A DNA stretch of 64,000 bases from Dethiobacter alkaliphilus AHT 1. GTDB lineage: Bacteria; Bacillota; Dethiobacteria; Dethiobacterales; Dethiobacteraceae. The translations under genes and the position numbers were made by a program. The notes under the pieces were generated by a model that saw only the letters and a list, made by a program, of their open reading frames with translations, did no database searches and was not told where the DNA came from. The stretch's first letter is position 1; the number at the start of each line of letters is the position of its first letter. Positions 10,046-18,583 of the stretch are shown in pieces. Location of the stretch: the NCBI RefSeq assembly GCF_000174415.1, contig NZ_ACJM01000002.1:1-64000 (forward strand), read 5' to 3'.

Positions 10046-10915
10046 ATGGATAAGAGTAAAGCCGGATTTATTTTCGTTATCCTGGCCGGAGCCCTTTGGG
10101 GCACCACCGGTACCATCAGCAAGTTTATTTTTGAGTTTGGCGTTGATCCACTGACGTTATCACTTCTGCGCATTGTGATCAGCTTTGTTTTGCTATACGC
10201 TTTTGCCATAACCACCAAACGCCGGCTCCACTTTAACCAGGAAGACTTTCTCTTCTTTCTGGCATTTGGCGCCATCAGCGTTGCCGGGTTTAATATTTTT
10301 TATCTAACCGCCATCCAGTTAACCACCGTTACCACCGCCGTAATTCTGCTCTACACCGCCCCGGCCTTTAGCTTACTGGCCGCCCGGCTGGTGCTTAAAG
10401 AACCTTTAACCAAACAGAAAATAATGGCCTTGGTACTTACCGTAATCGGTATCTTTCTGGTAGTAGAGGGGTATCGTCCCGGACAACTACTTCTAAACAT
10501 TCCCGGAGTCCTCTCCGGGTTAGGAGCCGGACTCACCTTTGGTATTTACGGCATCTTCAGTAAAGGCGCTTTTCAGCGGGGCTACGGTACATTGGAGACG
10601 GTAATTTTGGCCTTGGGCACCGGCATGCTGGTCTTGCTGGTTCTCCGCCCGCCCTGGCTTTTAACACCCCTGGTGGCCGAACCCATGGCCCTCTGGCTTT
10701 TGGTGGTAATGATTGCCGTCTTTTCCACCATGCTGGCCTACGTTTTCTTTGTCACCGGCCTGGTCCATGTGGAAGCAGGAAAAGCCACATTGGTTGCCGC
10801 CGTAGAACCGGTGGTGGCCATCATCGCCGCCATAATATTCTTAAATGAAACCATGACCTTTTTACAATTTATCGGCGTACTGGCCGTTCTCACCGCAGTT
10901 CGCGGACAAAGATAA
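10046..10915 (+). CDS. EamA/DMT-family transporter
   Basis: A 289-residue membrane protein with ten predicted hydrophobic segments arranged as two EamA repeats. The first starts near GFIFVILAGALWGTTGTISK and the second near GVLSGLGAGLTFGIYGIFSK. The C-terminal VEPVVAIIAAIIFLNETMT is the typical repeat signature. Substrates in this family include amino acids and other metabolites and cannot be assigned from sequence. It ends at a strong terminator. Confidence 0.88.
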   Translation: MDKSKAGFIFVILAGALWGTTGTISKFIFEFGVDPLTLSLLRIVISFVLLYAFAITTKRRLHFNQEDFLFFLAFGAISVAGFNIFYLTAIQLTTVTTAVILLYTAPAFSLLAARLVLKEPLTKQKIMALVLTVIGIFLVVEGYRPGQLLLNIPGVLSGLGAGLTFGIYGIFSKGAFQRGYGTLETVILALGTGMLVLLVLRPPWLLTPLVAEPMALWLLVVMIAVFSTMLAYVFFVTGLVHVEAGKATLVAAVEPVVAIIAAIIFLNETMTFLQFIGVLAVLTAVRGQR

Positions 10916-10943
10916 GTTCCTGCCACAGGCAGGAACTTTTTTA
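10914..10943 (+). terminator. Rho-independent terminator after the EamA gene
   Basis: AAGTTCCTGCC at 10914-10924 pairs with GGCAGGAACTT at 10928-10938, followed by a T run. Confidence 0.9.
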
Positions 10944-11079
10944 TTACTATAGAAAAGTGTTAATATCTAACAATTGCTTTAAATTATATAAACTTCAGTT
11001 TTTCTTTCGCAGATTTCAGTAGATAAACTTATAGATTATCTTCGCAGCAATTAGGTTGATAGATATTAAGGGGGTTGAA

Positions 11080-11916
11080 ATGTATCATATTAGTTTCCTG
11101 GTAGTTAACATGCTGCTGGCCGGATGGGTTGCTTCTGACGCACATAAGAGGAACAAAAGTGGTGCTTGGGGCATCTTTGTGTTCTTTACAAGCTTTGTTG
11201 GTTTGCTCATTTATATTGTAGTACAGGAAGGGCTCCAAAAAGAGGGGTTGGAGCTACCTGTGGCTGTCAAAGGGATTTTAGTGTTTTGTATTCTGAGCCT
11301 TATTGCCAATGTGGTTCTCTTTTCAATGGCTACAACTGCCCGCAATGAAGGTGCGATCCTAGCCAGAGAGCAGATTGTCAGGCAAGGTGCTACCCTGCAA
11401 CAAATTGCTGTTTCCATGGAAAAATTACTGGAGGATCCCGATGATGGAGAGGCTTTAAGCAGGCTTGGGGCATATTCTAATCAGGCACTGCTTAGCAGAA
11501 TTAGCTACTTTACTGACGATGAATTTGTAAATGAGTTATTCGAGTTAACCTATTATTCAAAAATGATAGTAAATAACTATTTATATCAAGAGGGAATAGG
11601 AAACTTATCGCAAAAGCAAGTAGAAGAACTAAAAGCCTATCAGAAAAATCTTAGAGCTATGGCCCAAGAGCTGAACTCAATGTATTGGGATTTGCCACCC
11701 GAGGCAGGAAACAGGGCATATAAGCAAGCAGAAGCGGAAATCCTCAGCAAGCTGCAGGATATTAATGAAGAAAACAGGGGCTTTAGCGTGATAAAAGAGA
11801 GCGATTTTGTCATAACACAAGGTGACACAGGGGGAAGGTTGGAAAAGCAAATCTCTGGACTTTCAATAATTATACAGGGCAGGGGAGTGTTGACAGAATT
11901 AATAAACACAAATTAG
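11080..11916 (+). CDS. Unknown membrane-anchored helical protein A
   Basis: Not recognised. ATG 11080 follows AAGGGGG and gives 278 residues. Two or three hydrophobic stretches occupy about residues 1-90: ISFLVVNMLLAGWVASDAH, a WGIFVFFTSFVGLLIYIVV-type helix, and ILVFCILSLIANVVLF. The rest is a soluble helical domain rich in Glu and Gln, including a LEDPDDGEALSRL segment. The first 40 residues resemble phospholipase_D-nuclease-N-type small membrane domains, though this is weak. It overlaps the next gene, whose soluble part is similar in layout and sequence. By eye the pair is more AT-rich than the flanking genes, compatible with acquisition. Confidence 0.65.
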   Translation: MYHISFLVVNMLLAGWVASDAHKRNKSGAWGIFVFFTSFVGLLIYIVVQEGLQKEGLELPVAVKGILVFCILSLIANVVLFSMATTARNEGAILAREQIVRQGATLQQIAVSMEKLLEDPDDGEALSRLGAYSNQALLSRISYFTDDEFVNELFELTYYSKMIVNNYLYQEGIGNLSQKQVEELKAYQKNLRAMAQELNSMYWDLPPEAGNRAYKQAEAEILSKLQDINEENRGFSVIKESDFVITQGDTGGRLEKQISGLSIIIQGRGVLTELINTN

Positions 11917-12479
11917 TGGCATTATTATTGATTTTAAGCCTTGTTGTCAACCTATACCTAATCTATCAGATGAGCATTTTTAGACGCAGTCAGGATAGTT
12001 TATGGTATGATTTGCAAGTATCCCGCATAATTGCTTTGCAGCAATTGAGTACCAGGCTTGACAATGTTCTGGAGGCTCCAGATAATGAGGTGGAAGTAAG
12101 TAGACTGATAGGTGATTTTGCTACTACACGTGCTTTGAGTGGTAATATGAACGTACTTAGCCAGGAATCACCAGAGTTGAGAGAGGCCCTGGATTTGCTC
12201 TCTGGGCAAGCTTTCATTATTCATGAAAGATACTTTTTACAACTACAGTTTCGCAACGTTGGTGAGGAAGAACTGCAAAAATTAGCAGATTTTCAGACAA
12301 CCTTTGCAGCAGCAATAAGTGAATTAGAAGAATTGCGATTACAAGCATTAGAAAGCGGAAATGCAGAAAGATACATTAGAAAGAACGTTTCTGGTGTAGT
12401 AGAGAGTATTCGCCCATATCTTGACAAGAACGAAGAAATCGTTGATAACTTTAGGACTGAGATGATTTACCTTCCTTAA
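11916..12479 (+). CDS. Unknown membrane-anchored helical protein B
   Basis: Not recognised; up to 187 residues. One N-terminal hydrophobic segment (LLLILSLVVNLYLIYQMSI) is followed by a soluble helical domain. The segment LEAPDNEVEVSRLIGDF aligns with LEDPDDGEALSRLGAYS of the preceding protein. Further helices line up too (ESPELREALDLLSGQAFII with DDEFVNELFELTYYSKMIV), so the two look like diverged paralogues or partners. The start is uncertain: GTG 11916 overlaps the previous stop by one base and has no good ribosome binding site, and a longer form from a non-canonical ATT near 11898 is possible. Confidence 0.6.
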   Translation: MALLLILSLVVNLYLIYQMSIFRRSQDSLWYDLQVSRIIALQQLSTRLDNVLEAPDNEVEVSRLIGDFATTRALSGNMNVLSQESPELREALDLLSGQAFIIHERYFLQLQFRNVGEEELQKLADFQTTFAAAISELEELRLQALESGNAERYIRKNVSGVVESIRPYLDKNEEIVDNFRTEMIYLP

Positions 12480-12487
12480 TGTCTAAC

Positions 12488-12516
12488 TTTACCGCTATTA
12501 CCATCTATGCTATAAT
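12488..12516 (+). promoter_or_regulatory. Predicted promoter of the SCIFF peptide gene
   Basis: A perfect TATAAT -10 box at 12511-12516 lies 17 bases after a weak -35 candidate, TTTACC, at 12488-12493. This gives a short leader before the GAGGAGG ribosome binding site. Confidence 0.55.
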
Positions 12517-12547
12517 CGTACTGTAATATGTGAGGAGGCGAAAAATT

Positions 12548-12703
12548 GTGGAAAAGAAACATATTCTGACCGTTAATCCCGATGCGGCCAAAGCATTTGC
12601 AAAAGGCACCGGCTGCGGCGAGTGCCCCACATCCTGTCAGTCTGCCTGCAAGACTTCCTGCACGGTGGCCAACCAGGTTTGCGAGAGAGAATCTGAGCAG
12701 TAA
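12548..12703 (+). CDS. scfA: SCIFF peptide precursor (six-cysteine ranthipeptide)
   Basis: A 51-residue peptide that was too short for routine ORF lists. It carries the family's leader ILTVNPDAAKAFAKGTG and then six cysteines (residues 23, 26, 30, 34, 38 and 45) in the invariant-looking core CGECPTSCQSACKTSC plus TVANQVCE. This is the 'six cysteines in forty-five residues' family. In characterised members the partner radical-SAM enzyme forms Cys-to-Thr thioether bridges. The GTG start follows GAGGAGG at good spacing. A terminator follows, then the maturase gene. The biological role of the mature peptide is not established. Confidence 0.95.
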   Translation: MEKKHILTVNPDAAKAFAKGTGCGECPTSCQSACKTSCTVANQVCERESEQ

Positions 12704-12711
12704 GAGTAAAA

Positions 12712-12737
12712 AAAGTAGTCGCAGACTACTTTTTTTT
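12712..12737 (+). terminator. Rho-independent terminator between SCIFF peptide and maturase genes
   Basis: AAAGTAGTC at 12712-12720 pairs with GACTACTTT at 12724-12732, followed by a run of T. Partial termination here would yield more peptide than maturase mRNA. Confidence 0.85.
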
Positions 12738-12838
12738 GTACCGGCAGGAAAATTATAACGCTTTGCAGCTAGCAAAGCTGCAGCAGAAACCGGTACTGAA
12801 AGCGCGCGTTGAGGAAACCGAATAAGCGCGCCTTTCTT
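12738..12838 (+). repeat. Nested inverted repeats between SCIFF peptide and maturase genes
   Basis: GTACCGG at 12738-12744 pairs with CCGGTAC at 12790-12796 and encloses alternative inner hairpins (GCTTTG 12760-12765 with CAAAGC 12773-12778, or GCAGCT 12765-12770 with AGCTGC 12776-12781). A second stem, GCGCGC at 12802-12807 and 12826-12831, follows and is trailed by CTTTCTT. It may be a structured leader for the maturase gene; the function is unknown. Confidence 0.55.
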
Positions 12839-12870
12839 GTAGGTATAACATATTAACAGAGGAATGTGGT

Positions 12871-14235
12871 GTGTGTTTTATGGGTATGGTGCATACGTTT
12901 GAGATGCATGGATTGAAGTTGGCATTGGATGTGGAGAGCGGGGCTTTGCATGTGTTGGACGGGCCCGGTTTTTTAGCAGTGGAGAAGTTGGCGCAGGGAC
13001 TGGCAGTAGACGATGTGCAAAAGGAAGCTGCATCTGAGTTTGGCGAGGAAACTGCCCGACAGGTTATGGCTGAGATTTGTGAGCTGCAGGAAAAGGGGTT
13101 GTTATTCAGTGAGCCTCGAGAGGTGGATTTGTCTTCCGACGGAGTTGTAAAGGCGCTGTGCCTGCATCTGGCCCATGACTGTAATCTGCGCTGTAAATAT
13201 TGTTTTGCCGGTGAAGGGCATTACGGAGGTAACCGCGGGCTGATGCCTTTGGAGACGGCAAAAAAAGCGGTGGACTTTCTGCTGGAGAAGAGCAAGGGCA
13301 GAAAGCATGTGGAAATAGATTTTTTTGGCGGTGAGCCGCTTCTTAATTTTCAGGTTTTAAAAGATACGGTGGAGTACGGCAAAGCCCGGGCCCAGGAAAT
13401 GGGCAAAGTGCTTAAGTTTACGGTGACCACCAATGCGCTGCGCATGCCCGGTGAAGTGCTGGAGTATCTGAACCGGGAGGGGATGAGTATTGTCCTTTCC
13501 CTGGACGGCAGAGAAGAGGTGCATGACCGGATGCGGGTGCTGCCCGGCGGGGGTAAGAGCTGGCAGCGGGTATTAGAGAACTGCAAGGCGGTGGTTAAGG
13601 GCCGCGGCGGGGATAACTATTACCTGCGGGGTACTTATACCCGGCATAACCTGGATTTCAGCAAAGATATAGATGTGATGATAGAAGAAGGGTTTGATCG
13701 TATCTCGCTGGAGCCGGCGGTATTGTCTCCTGAGGCCGCCGAGGCGCTGCAAAGTGAAGATGTACCTGTTTTGGAGAAAGAATATGAAAAGCTGGCCCAA
13801 AAGCTTTGGCAGCGGGAAGAGCAGGGGGAGAAGGTCTTCTTTTTCCACTTTGAGCTGGATCTGCACCAGGGGCCCTGTGCCAAAAAGCGGGCTCAGGGTT
13901 GTGGTGCCGGCGCTGCCTACCTGGCGGTGACACCGGAGGGCAGTTTGTATCCCTGTCACCAGTTTGCCGGGGATGAGGATTTTTGCTGCGGTCATGTGGA
14001 CAGTGGTGTTAAGGACGGACTGCTGACACGTTTTGCCGCGGTGGATTCGGCCAATAAGGAGGCCTGCCGGGACTGTTTTGCCCGTTTTTTCTGTGGCGGG
14101 GGCTGTCATGCGGCGGCTTGGAGTATGAATCAGGACATGGAGAAACCCTATGAGTTGGGCTGTACTCTGCACAGGAAACGGGTGGAGTGCGGTTTATATT
14201 TACAGGCCAAAAGAATGCTGGCCTCGATTGGATGA
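12871..14235 (+). CDS. scfB: SCIFF radical SAM maturase
   Basis: A radical-SAM/SPASM enzyme of about 454 residues that installs thioether crosslinks in the SCIFF peptide. The family's opening MVHTFEMHGLKLALDVESG appears at residues 6-24, followed by a RiPP-recognition-like N-terminal region. The CxxxCxxC cluster is CNLRCKYC, with FFGGEPLLNF downstream. C-terminal auxiliary-cluster cysteines lie in SLYPCHQF, CRDCFARFFCGGGCH and LGCTLHRKRVECGL. GTG 12871 fits the AGAGGAA site; ATG 12880 or 12886 would fit homology as well. Its position immediately after the peptide gene makes the assignment secure. Confidence 0.95.
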   Translation: MCFMGMVHTFEMHGLKLALDVESGALHVLDGPGFLAVEKLAQGLAVDDVQKEAASEFGEETARQVMAEICELQEKGLLFSEPREVDLSSDGVVKALCLHLAHDCNLRCKYCFAGEGHYGGNRGLMPLETAKKAVDFLLEKSKGRKHVEIDFFGGEPLLNFQVLKDTVEYGKARAQEMGKVLKFTVTTNALRMPGEVLEYLNREGMSIVLSLDGREEVHDRMRVLPGGGKSWQRVLENCKAVVKGRGGDNYYLRGTYTRHNLDFSKDIDVMIEEGFDRISLEPAVLSPEAAEALQSEDVPVLEKEYEKLAQKLWQREEQGEKVFFFHFELDLHQGPCAKKRAQGCGAGAAYLAVTPEGSLYPCHQFAGDEDFCCGHVDSGVKDGLLTRFAAVDSANKEACRDCFARFFCGGGCHAAAWSMNQDMEKPYELGCTLHRKRVECGLYLQAKRMLASIG

Positions 14236-14241
14236 GGTAAA

Positions 14242-15579
14242 ATGGATATTTTCACCCATCGTGAAGAAGAGGAACTGAAAAAACACGGACCCCTGGCTCT
14301 CAGGCTGAGGCCCAAAACCCTCGAAGGGTTTGCCGGGCAGACGCACCTGGTGGGTGAGGGGAAACCGCTGCGCCGTTTAATAGAAAGCGATGTGCTGTCC
14401 TCACTGCTTTTTTACGGTCCGCCGGGAACGGGAAAAACCACTTTGGCGGAAATCATCGCAGAGAAGACCAACGCGGCCTTTGTGCGGGTGAATGCGGTCT
14501 CTTCCAGTGTCAGTGAACTGCGAAAAGAGATGGAGGCGGCCAGAAACCGCCTGGCTCAGGAGGGTAAGCGGACAGTTCTTTTTGTGGATGAGATTCATCG
14601 TTTTAACAAAGCACAGCAGGATGCGCTTTTGCCGGCGGTGGAAAAAGGGATTGTGGTTTTAATTGGCGCCACCACAGAAAACCCTTACTTTACCGTCAAT
14701 GCTCCACTGTTGTCCCGGATGCGTATTTTTCCTTTTGAACCCTTGTCTGCTGAAGACGTCAGGGCTTTATTGGTACGGGCTCAATCTGAGCCGGAAGCAA
14801 GGCTTGAGACGGTGGAGTTCACCGACGAGGCACTGGATCATCTGGCCATGATGGCCAACGGTGATGCCCGCACCGCCTTAAATGCGCTGGAGATGGCGGC
14901 AGCTTTGGCGTCCCCCGGAGAAGACGGCAATAAAGAGGTGGACATCACTCTGGTGGAGGAGGCCGTGCAGCGGCGGGCCGTGGTGTATGACCGGGACGGT
15001 GACACCCATTATGATGTGATTTCCGCTTTTATCAAGTCGGTGCGGGGCTCTGACCCGGATGCGGCGCTGTACTGGTTGGCGCGGATGCTGGAGGCGGGGG
15101 AAGACCCGCTCTTTATTGCGCGGCGGCTGGTGATTCTGGCTTCGGAGGATATCGGCAATGCGGATCCTCACGGACTATTGGTGGCGGTGGCCGCAGCGGA
15201 TGCGGTAAAGATGATTGGCCTGCCGGAAGGGCGGATAACCCTGGCTCAGGCCACAACGTATCTGGCCTCAGCACCTAAGAGTAATGCGGCCTACATGGGG
15301 ATTAACAAAGCGCAGTCTTTGGTGAAGAAGCGTCCCGGAGACCGGGTGCCGACTCATTTGCGCGATGCTTCCTACAGCGGGGCAAAAAAGATGGGCTACG
15401 GTAAGGAATACCGCTATCCCCACGATTATCCCGGCAATTTTGTGCCGCAAAATTACCTGCCGGACGGTATGAAGCGCCCGGGTTTTTATAAGCCCGGTGA
15501 TAACGGCTATGAGCGCTCCATTAAGGAAAGGCTACAGCGTTGGGACAGAGAGCGAAAACAGGGTGAGCAGGATGAGTGA
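14242..15579 (+). CDS. rarA: Replication-associated recombination protein A (AAA+ ATPase)
   Basis: RarA/MgsA acts at stalled replication forks. The 445-residue protein has Walker A GPPGTGKTTLAE, Walker B LFVDEIHRFNKAQQD, sensor-1 IGATTENPYF and the family's C-terminal tetramerisation region ending in the conserved AYMGINKAQ and PLHLRDA-like PTHLRDASYSGAKKMGYGKEYRYPHDYPGNFVPQNYLP. It starts six bases after the SCIFF maturase and overlaps yigZ by eight bases. Confidence 0.95.
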   Translation: MDIFTHREEEELKKHGPLALRLRPKTLEGFAGQTHLVGEGKPLRRLIESDVLSSLLFYGPPGTGKTTLAEIIAEKTNAAFVRVNAVSSSVSELRKEMEAARNRLAQEGKRTVLFVDEIHRFNKAQQDALLPAVEKGIVVLIGATTENPYFTVNAPLLSRMRIFPFEPLSAEDVRALLVRAQSEPEARLETVEFTDEALDHLAMMANGDARTALNALEMAAALASPGEDGNKEVDITLVEEAVQRRAVVYDRDGDTHYDVISAFIKSVRGSDPDAALYWLARMLEAGEDPLFIARRLVILASEDIGNADPHGLLVAVAAADAVKMIGLPEGRITLAQATTYLASAPKSNAAYMGINKAQSLVKKRPGDRVPTHLRDASYSGAKKMGYGKEYRYPHDYPGNFVPQNYLPDGMKRPGFYKPGDNGYERSIKERLQRWDRERKQGEQDE

Positions 15580-16195
15580 TAGCTTCACTACTGTGGCCAG
15601 GAATGTGCGGGTAAAGATTGCCGTGGGCGCCTGCCGCTTTATTGCCAGTGTGGCCAAGACGGAGACCGAAGCCGAAGCCAAAGCTTTTATTGAAAAGGTC
15701 AGCGGTGAGTTTGCCGATGCTACCCATAATGTTTATGCTTACCGGATAGGTGTGGGTGATGGAGCGGTTTCTCGGCAAAGTGATGACGGTGAGCCGGCGG
15801 GCAGTTCCGGATCACCCATGCTGCAGGCACTGGAGAAAGCCGGGCTAACTAATGTGACGGTGGTGGGCACACGGTATTTTGGTGGTGTGAAGCTGGGTAT
15901 CGGCGGGCTTGTCCGGGCCTACCGCGCCTGTGCGGAAGCAGGGCTTGCCGAGGCCGGAGAAAAAACGGAAGTATTTAAGGAAGTTATTAAAATTCTGGTT
16001 TCCTATGATTTGCTGGGCAATGTAATTCGCGAAATCGGCGCAGTTGATGGTGAAGTAGACGGCGTTGATTATCAGGAAAACGGAGTTTGTGTAACCTGCC
16101 TGCTGCCGCTTACAAAGGTGGAAACTTTAAAGGCGCAGCTTGTGGAGTCAACACGGGGCAATGTTACGGTGGAAATTGGTCATAATAACAGGTAG
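15572..16195 (+). CDS. YigZ/IMPACT family protein
   Basis: A 207-residue protein starting MSDSFTTVARNVRVKIAVGACRFIASV. The IMPACT-family core includes ATHNVYAYRIG, DDGEPAGSSGSPML and VVGTRYFGGVKLGIGGLVRAY, followed by a DUF1949 C-terminal ferredoxin-like domain. Bacterial YigZ is linked loosely to translation or proline-related functions, but no reaction is firmly known. ATG 15572 is preceded by GGGTGAGCAGG and is chosen over earlier in-frame starts lying inside rarA. Confidence 0.9.
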   Translation: MSDSFTTVARNVRVKIAVGACRFIASVAKTETEAEAKAFIEKVSGEFADATHNVYAYRIGVGDGAVSRQSDDGEPAGSSGSPMLQALEKAGLTNVTVVGTRYFGGVKLGIGGLVRAYRACAEAGLAEAGEKTEVFKEVIKILVSYDLLGNVIREIGAVDGEVDGVDYQENGVCVTCLLPLTKVETLKAQLVESTRGNVTVEIGHNNR

Positions 16196-16222
16196 TGTTT
16201 GTGCGGAGGGAATGATGGAGTC

Positions 16223-17323
16223 TTGAAAAAAAATAATCGGGTTTTAGTGGCTATGAGTGGTGGTGTGGACAGTTCCCTGTGTGCTGCACTGCTAAAAGAG
16301 CAGGGTTATGAGGCCATTGGGGTCACCATGCGTCTGTGGGTGTCACCGGACTTTGAAGATGAAGCCAAGCATTCGGGCCGGGGCTGCTGCTCGCTTTCGG
16401 CGGTGGATGATGCGCGCCGGGTGGCGGATAAAATGGAAATGCCCTTTTATGTTCTTAACTTTAAAGAATCGTTTCGCACCCAGGTGGTGGACTATTTTGT
16501 TGATGAATACCGGCGGGGACGTACTCCTAATCCCTGTATTGCCTGTAACCGGTATCTGAAATTTGATTTACTGTTAAAAAAGGCCTTTGAGCTGGAAGCG
16601 TGGTATGTGGCCACCGGCCATTACGCCCGCGTTGAATATGATGAGAGCCTGGAACGGTTTCGCCTGAAAAAGGCGGCGGATGCCCGAAAAGACCAGACAT
16701 ACACCCTGTATAACCTGACGCAAAAGCAGCTGGCCCATACCTTGTTTCCCCTGGGCGGCTTTCTAAAAAGTGAAGTGCGGGAAATGGCAGCCAAGTATGG
16801 CCTGGCGGTGGCCGATAAGCCGGACAGCCAGGAAATCTGCTTTATTCCCGATGATGATTATAAACGTTTTTTACGGGAAGAAACCGATGTGGAGTCAAAG
16901 CCCGGACCCATTCTGGATTTGGACGGGAACCGGTTGGGCACCCATCAGGGTTTGGTTAACTATACCGTGGGCCAGCGCAAGGGCCTGGGGATAGCGGTGG
17001 GCCGCCCTATCTTTGTGGTGGAGTTGGATGTGGAAAATAATACGCTGATTGTGGGGGATGACCGGGATGTCTTCTTCCGGGCGCTGGTGGCTGATGACCT
17101 TAACTTTATCCTCATTGATGAATTAAAGGAGCCGCGGCGGGTCATGGCCAAAATCCGCTATCATGCCAAAGAAGTGCCGGCACTGCTGTCGCCACTGCCC
17201 CACGGGCAGGCCAAGCTGGAATTTGATGAGCCGGAACGGGCGGTAACGCCGGGGCAGTCCGTTGTTTTTTATGAAGGTGATGATGTGGTGGGCGGCGGTA
17301 TTATTCAGCAGGCCATCCGCTAA
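16223..17323 (+). CDS. mnmA: tRNA-specific 2-thiouridylase
   Basis: Thiolates U34 of Lys, Glu and Gln tRNAs. The PP-loop VAMSGGVDSS lies near residue 10, the first catalytic Cys in TPNPCIACNRYLKF, and the second in SQEICFIPDDDY. C-terminal barrel motifs VNYTVGQRKGLGIAVG and AKIRYHAKEVPA are present. A TTG at 16223 gives a 366-residue protein. The upstream open frame to 16199 has no family similarity, and the nearby ATGs are out of frame. A GGAGGG lies at 16205-16210. Confidence 0.93.
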   Translation: MKKNNRVLVAMSGGVDSSLCAALLKEQGYEAIGVTMRLWVSPDFEDEAKHSGRGCCSLSAVDDARRVADKMEMPFYVLNFKESFRTQVVDYFVDEYRRGRTPNPCIACNRYLKFDLLLKKAFELEAWYVATGHYARVEYDESLERFRLKKAADARKDQTYTLYNLTQKQLAHTLFPLGGFLKSEVREMAAKYGLAVADKPDSQEICFIPDDDYKRFLREETDVESKPGPILDLDGNRLGTHQGLVNYTVGQRKGLGIAVGRPIFVVELDVENNTLIVGDDRDVFFRALVADDLNFILIDELKEPRRVMAKIRYHAKEVPALLSPLPHGQAKLEFDEPERAVTPGQSVVFYEGDDVVGGGIIQQAIR

Positions 17324-17340
17324 AAAGTGAGGCGATCCAG

Positions 17341-18579
17341 ATGAAAACAGAAATTATAGCGGTGGGAACGGAGCTGCTTTTGGGGCAGATTGCCAACACC
17401 AATGCCCGCTTTATCTCCGAGGAGTTGGCTAAGCTGGGCATTGACGTCTTCTGGCACACCGTGGTGGGGGATAACCCCAGCAGGGTAAAACAGGCTTTTC
17501 GCCTGGCGCAGACCCGTGCCGACTTAATAATTTTTTCCGGCGGCCTGGGTCCCACCATGGATGATTTAACCAAGGAAACAGTGGCTGAAGTTTTGGGGCT
17601 GGAAATGGTTAAAGATGAAGCCTGGGAGGCTTATCTGGAAGAACTGTTTGCCAAAATGGGGCGGAGCATGACCGATAACAACCGTAAACAGGCTCTGCTG
17701 CCCAAAGGCGCCAGGCTTTTGGAAAATGATCACGGTACTGCGCCGGGAATCTGGCTGGAGGACAACGGAAAAATTGTGGTGCTTTTACCCGGCCCGCCCC
17801 GGGAGTTGGAACCGCTTTTTCGTGATAAGGTGGTGCCGCTTTTGCCGCAGGGAAACTGTGTCATATTATCCCGTGTGCTTAAAGTTGCCGGCCTGGGGGA
17901 GTCAGCCCTGGAGGAGAAGATCCATGATTTGGTGGTGGAGCAGACTAACCCCACCATTGCCCCGCTGGCTAAGTATTCGGAAGTGCATCTGCGCCTGACG
18001 GCCAAAGCGGAAAGTACAGAGGAAGCCCAAAAGCTGCTGGACAAGACCGAGGGCAAGCTGCTTACCCGTTTGGGCGAGGCGGTTTTTGGGCGGGACGAGG
18101 AAACCATGGCTATGGCGGTGGCACGGCTTTTATGGAAGCGCAACCTTACATTTGCGGCGGCTGAATCATGTACCGGTGGATATCTGTCGCATATCATGAC
18201 CAATATTGCCGGCAGCTCCGACTATTTTCTGCAGGGACAGGTTACTTACAGTAACCGGGCAAAGACGGACCTGCTGGGAATAAACCCCGTTTTAATCCGT
18301 GATTATGGTGCGGTATCTGAAGAAGTGGGCCGGGCTATGGCGGAAAACATCCGCCGTCGTTCAGCCGCCGATGTGGCGGTGGGCATCACCGGCGTGGCCG
18401 GTCCCACCGGAGGCAGTGACCAAAAGCCGGTGGGCCTGGTTTTTATTGCTTTGGCAACTCCCCAAGGCGTCTCCTGTAGAAGGTTTAATTTTTTCGGAAA
18501 CCGGGAGACTATAAAGGAACGGGCGGTGATGGCTGCACTAAACATGCTCCGCCTGTACCTTCTTAATCTAAACGGGTGA
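17341..18579 (+). CDS. cinA: CinA: nucleotide-binding domain plus nicotinamide-nucleotide amidohydrolase domain
   Basis: A 412-residue two-domain protein. The N-terminal MoCF_biosynth-like domain (TEIIAVGTELLLGQIANTNA and FSGGLGPTMDDLTKET) is linked to CinA-type pyrophosphatase activity. The C-terminal domain (AAAESCTGGYLSHIMTNIAGSSDYF and VGITGVAGPTGGSDQKPVG) deamidates nicotinamide mononucleotide in pyridine nucleotide recycling. The gene is commonly found just upstream of recA, as here. ATG follows GTGAGG. Confidence 0.95.
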   Translation: MKTEIIAVGTELLLGQIANTNARFISEELAKLGIDVFWHTVVGDNPSRVKQAFRLAQTRADLIIFSGGLGPTMDDLTKETVAEVLGLEMVKDEAWEAYLEELFAKMGRSMTDNNRKQALLPKGARLLENDHGTAPGIWLEDNGKIVVLLPGPPRELEPLFRDKVVPLLPQGNCVILSRVLKVAGLGESALEEKIHDLVVEQTNPTIAPLAKYSEVHLRLTAKAESTEEAQKLLDKTEGKLLTRLGEAVFGRDEETMAMAVARLLWKRNLTFAAAESCTGGYLSHIMTNIAGSSDYFLQGQVTYSNRAKTDLLGINPVLIRDYGAVSEEVGRAMAENIRRRSAADVAVGITGVAGPTGGSDQKPVGLVFIALATPQGVSCRRFNFFGNRETIKERAVMAALNMLRLYLLNLNG

Positions 18580-18583
18580 TTTT

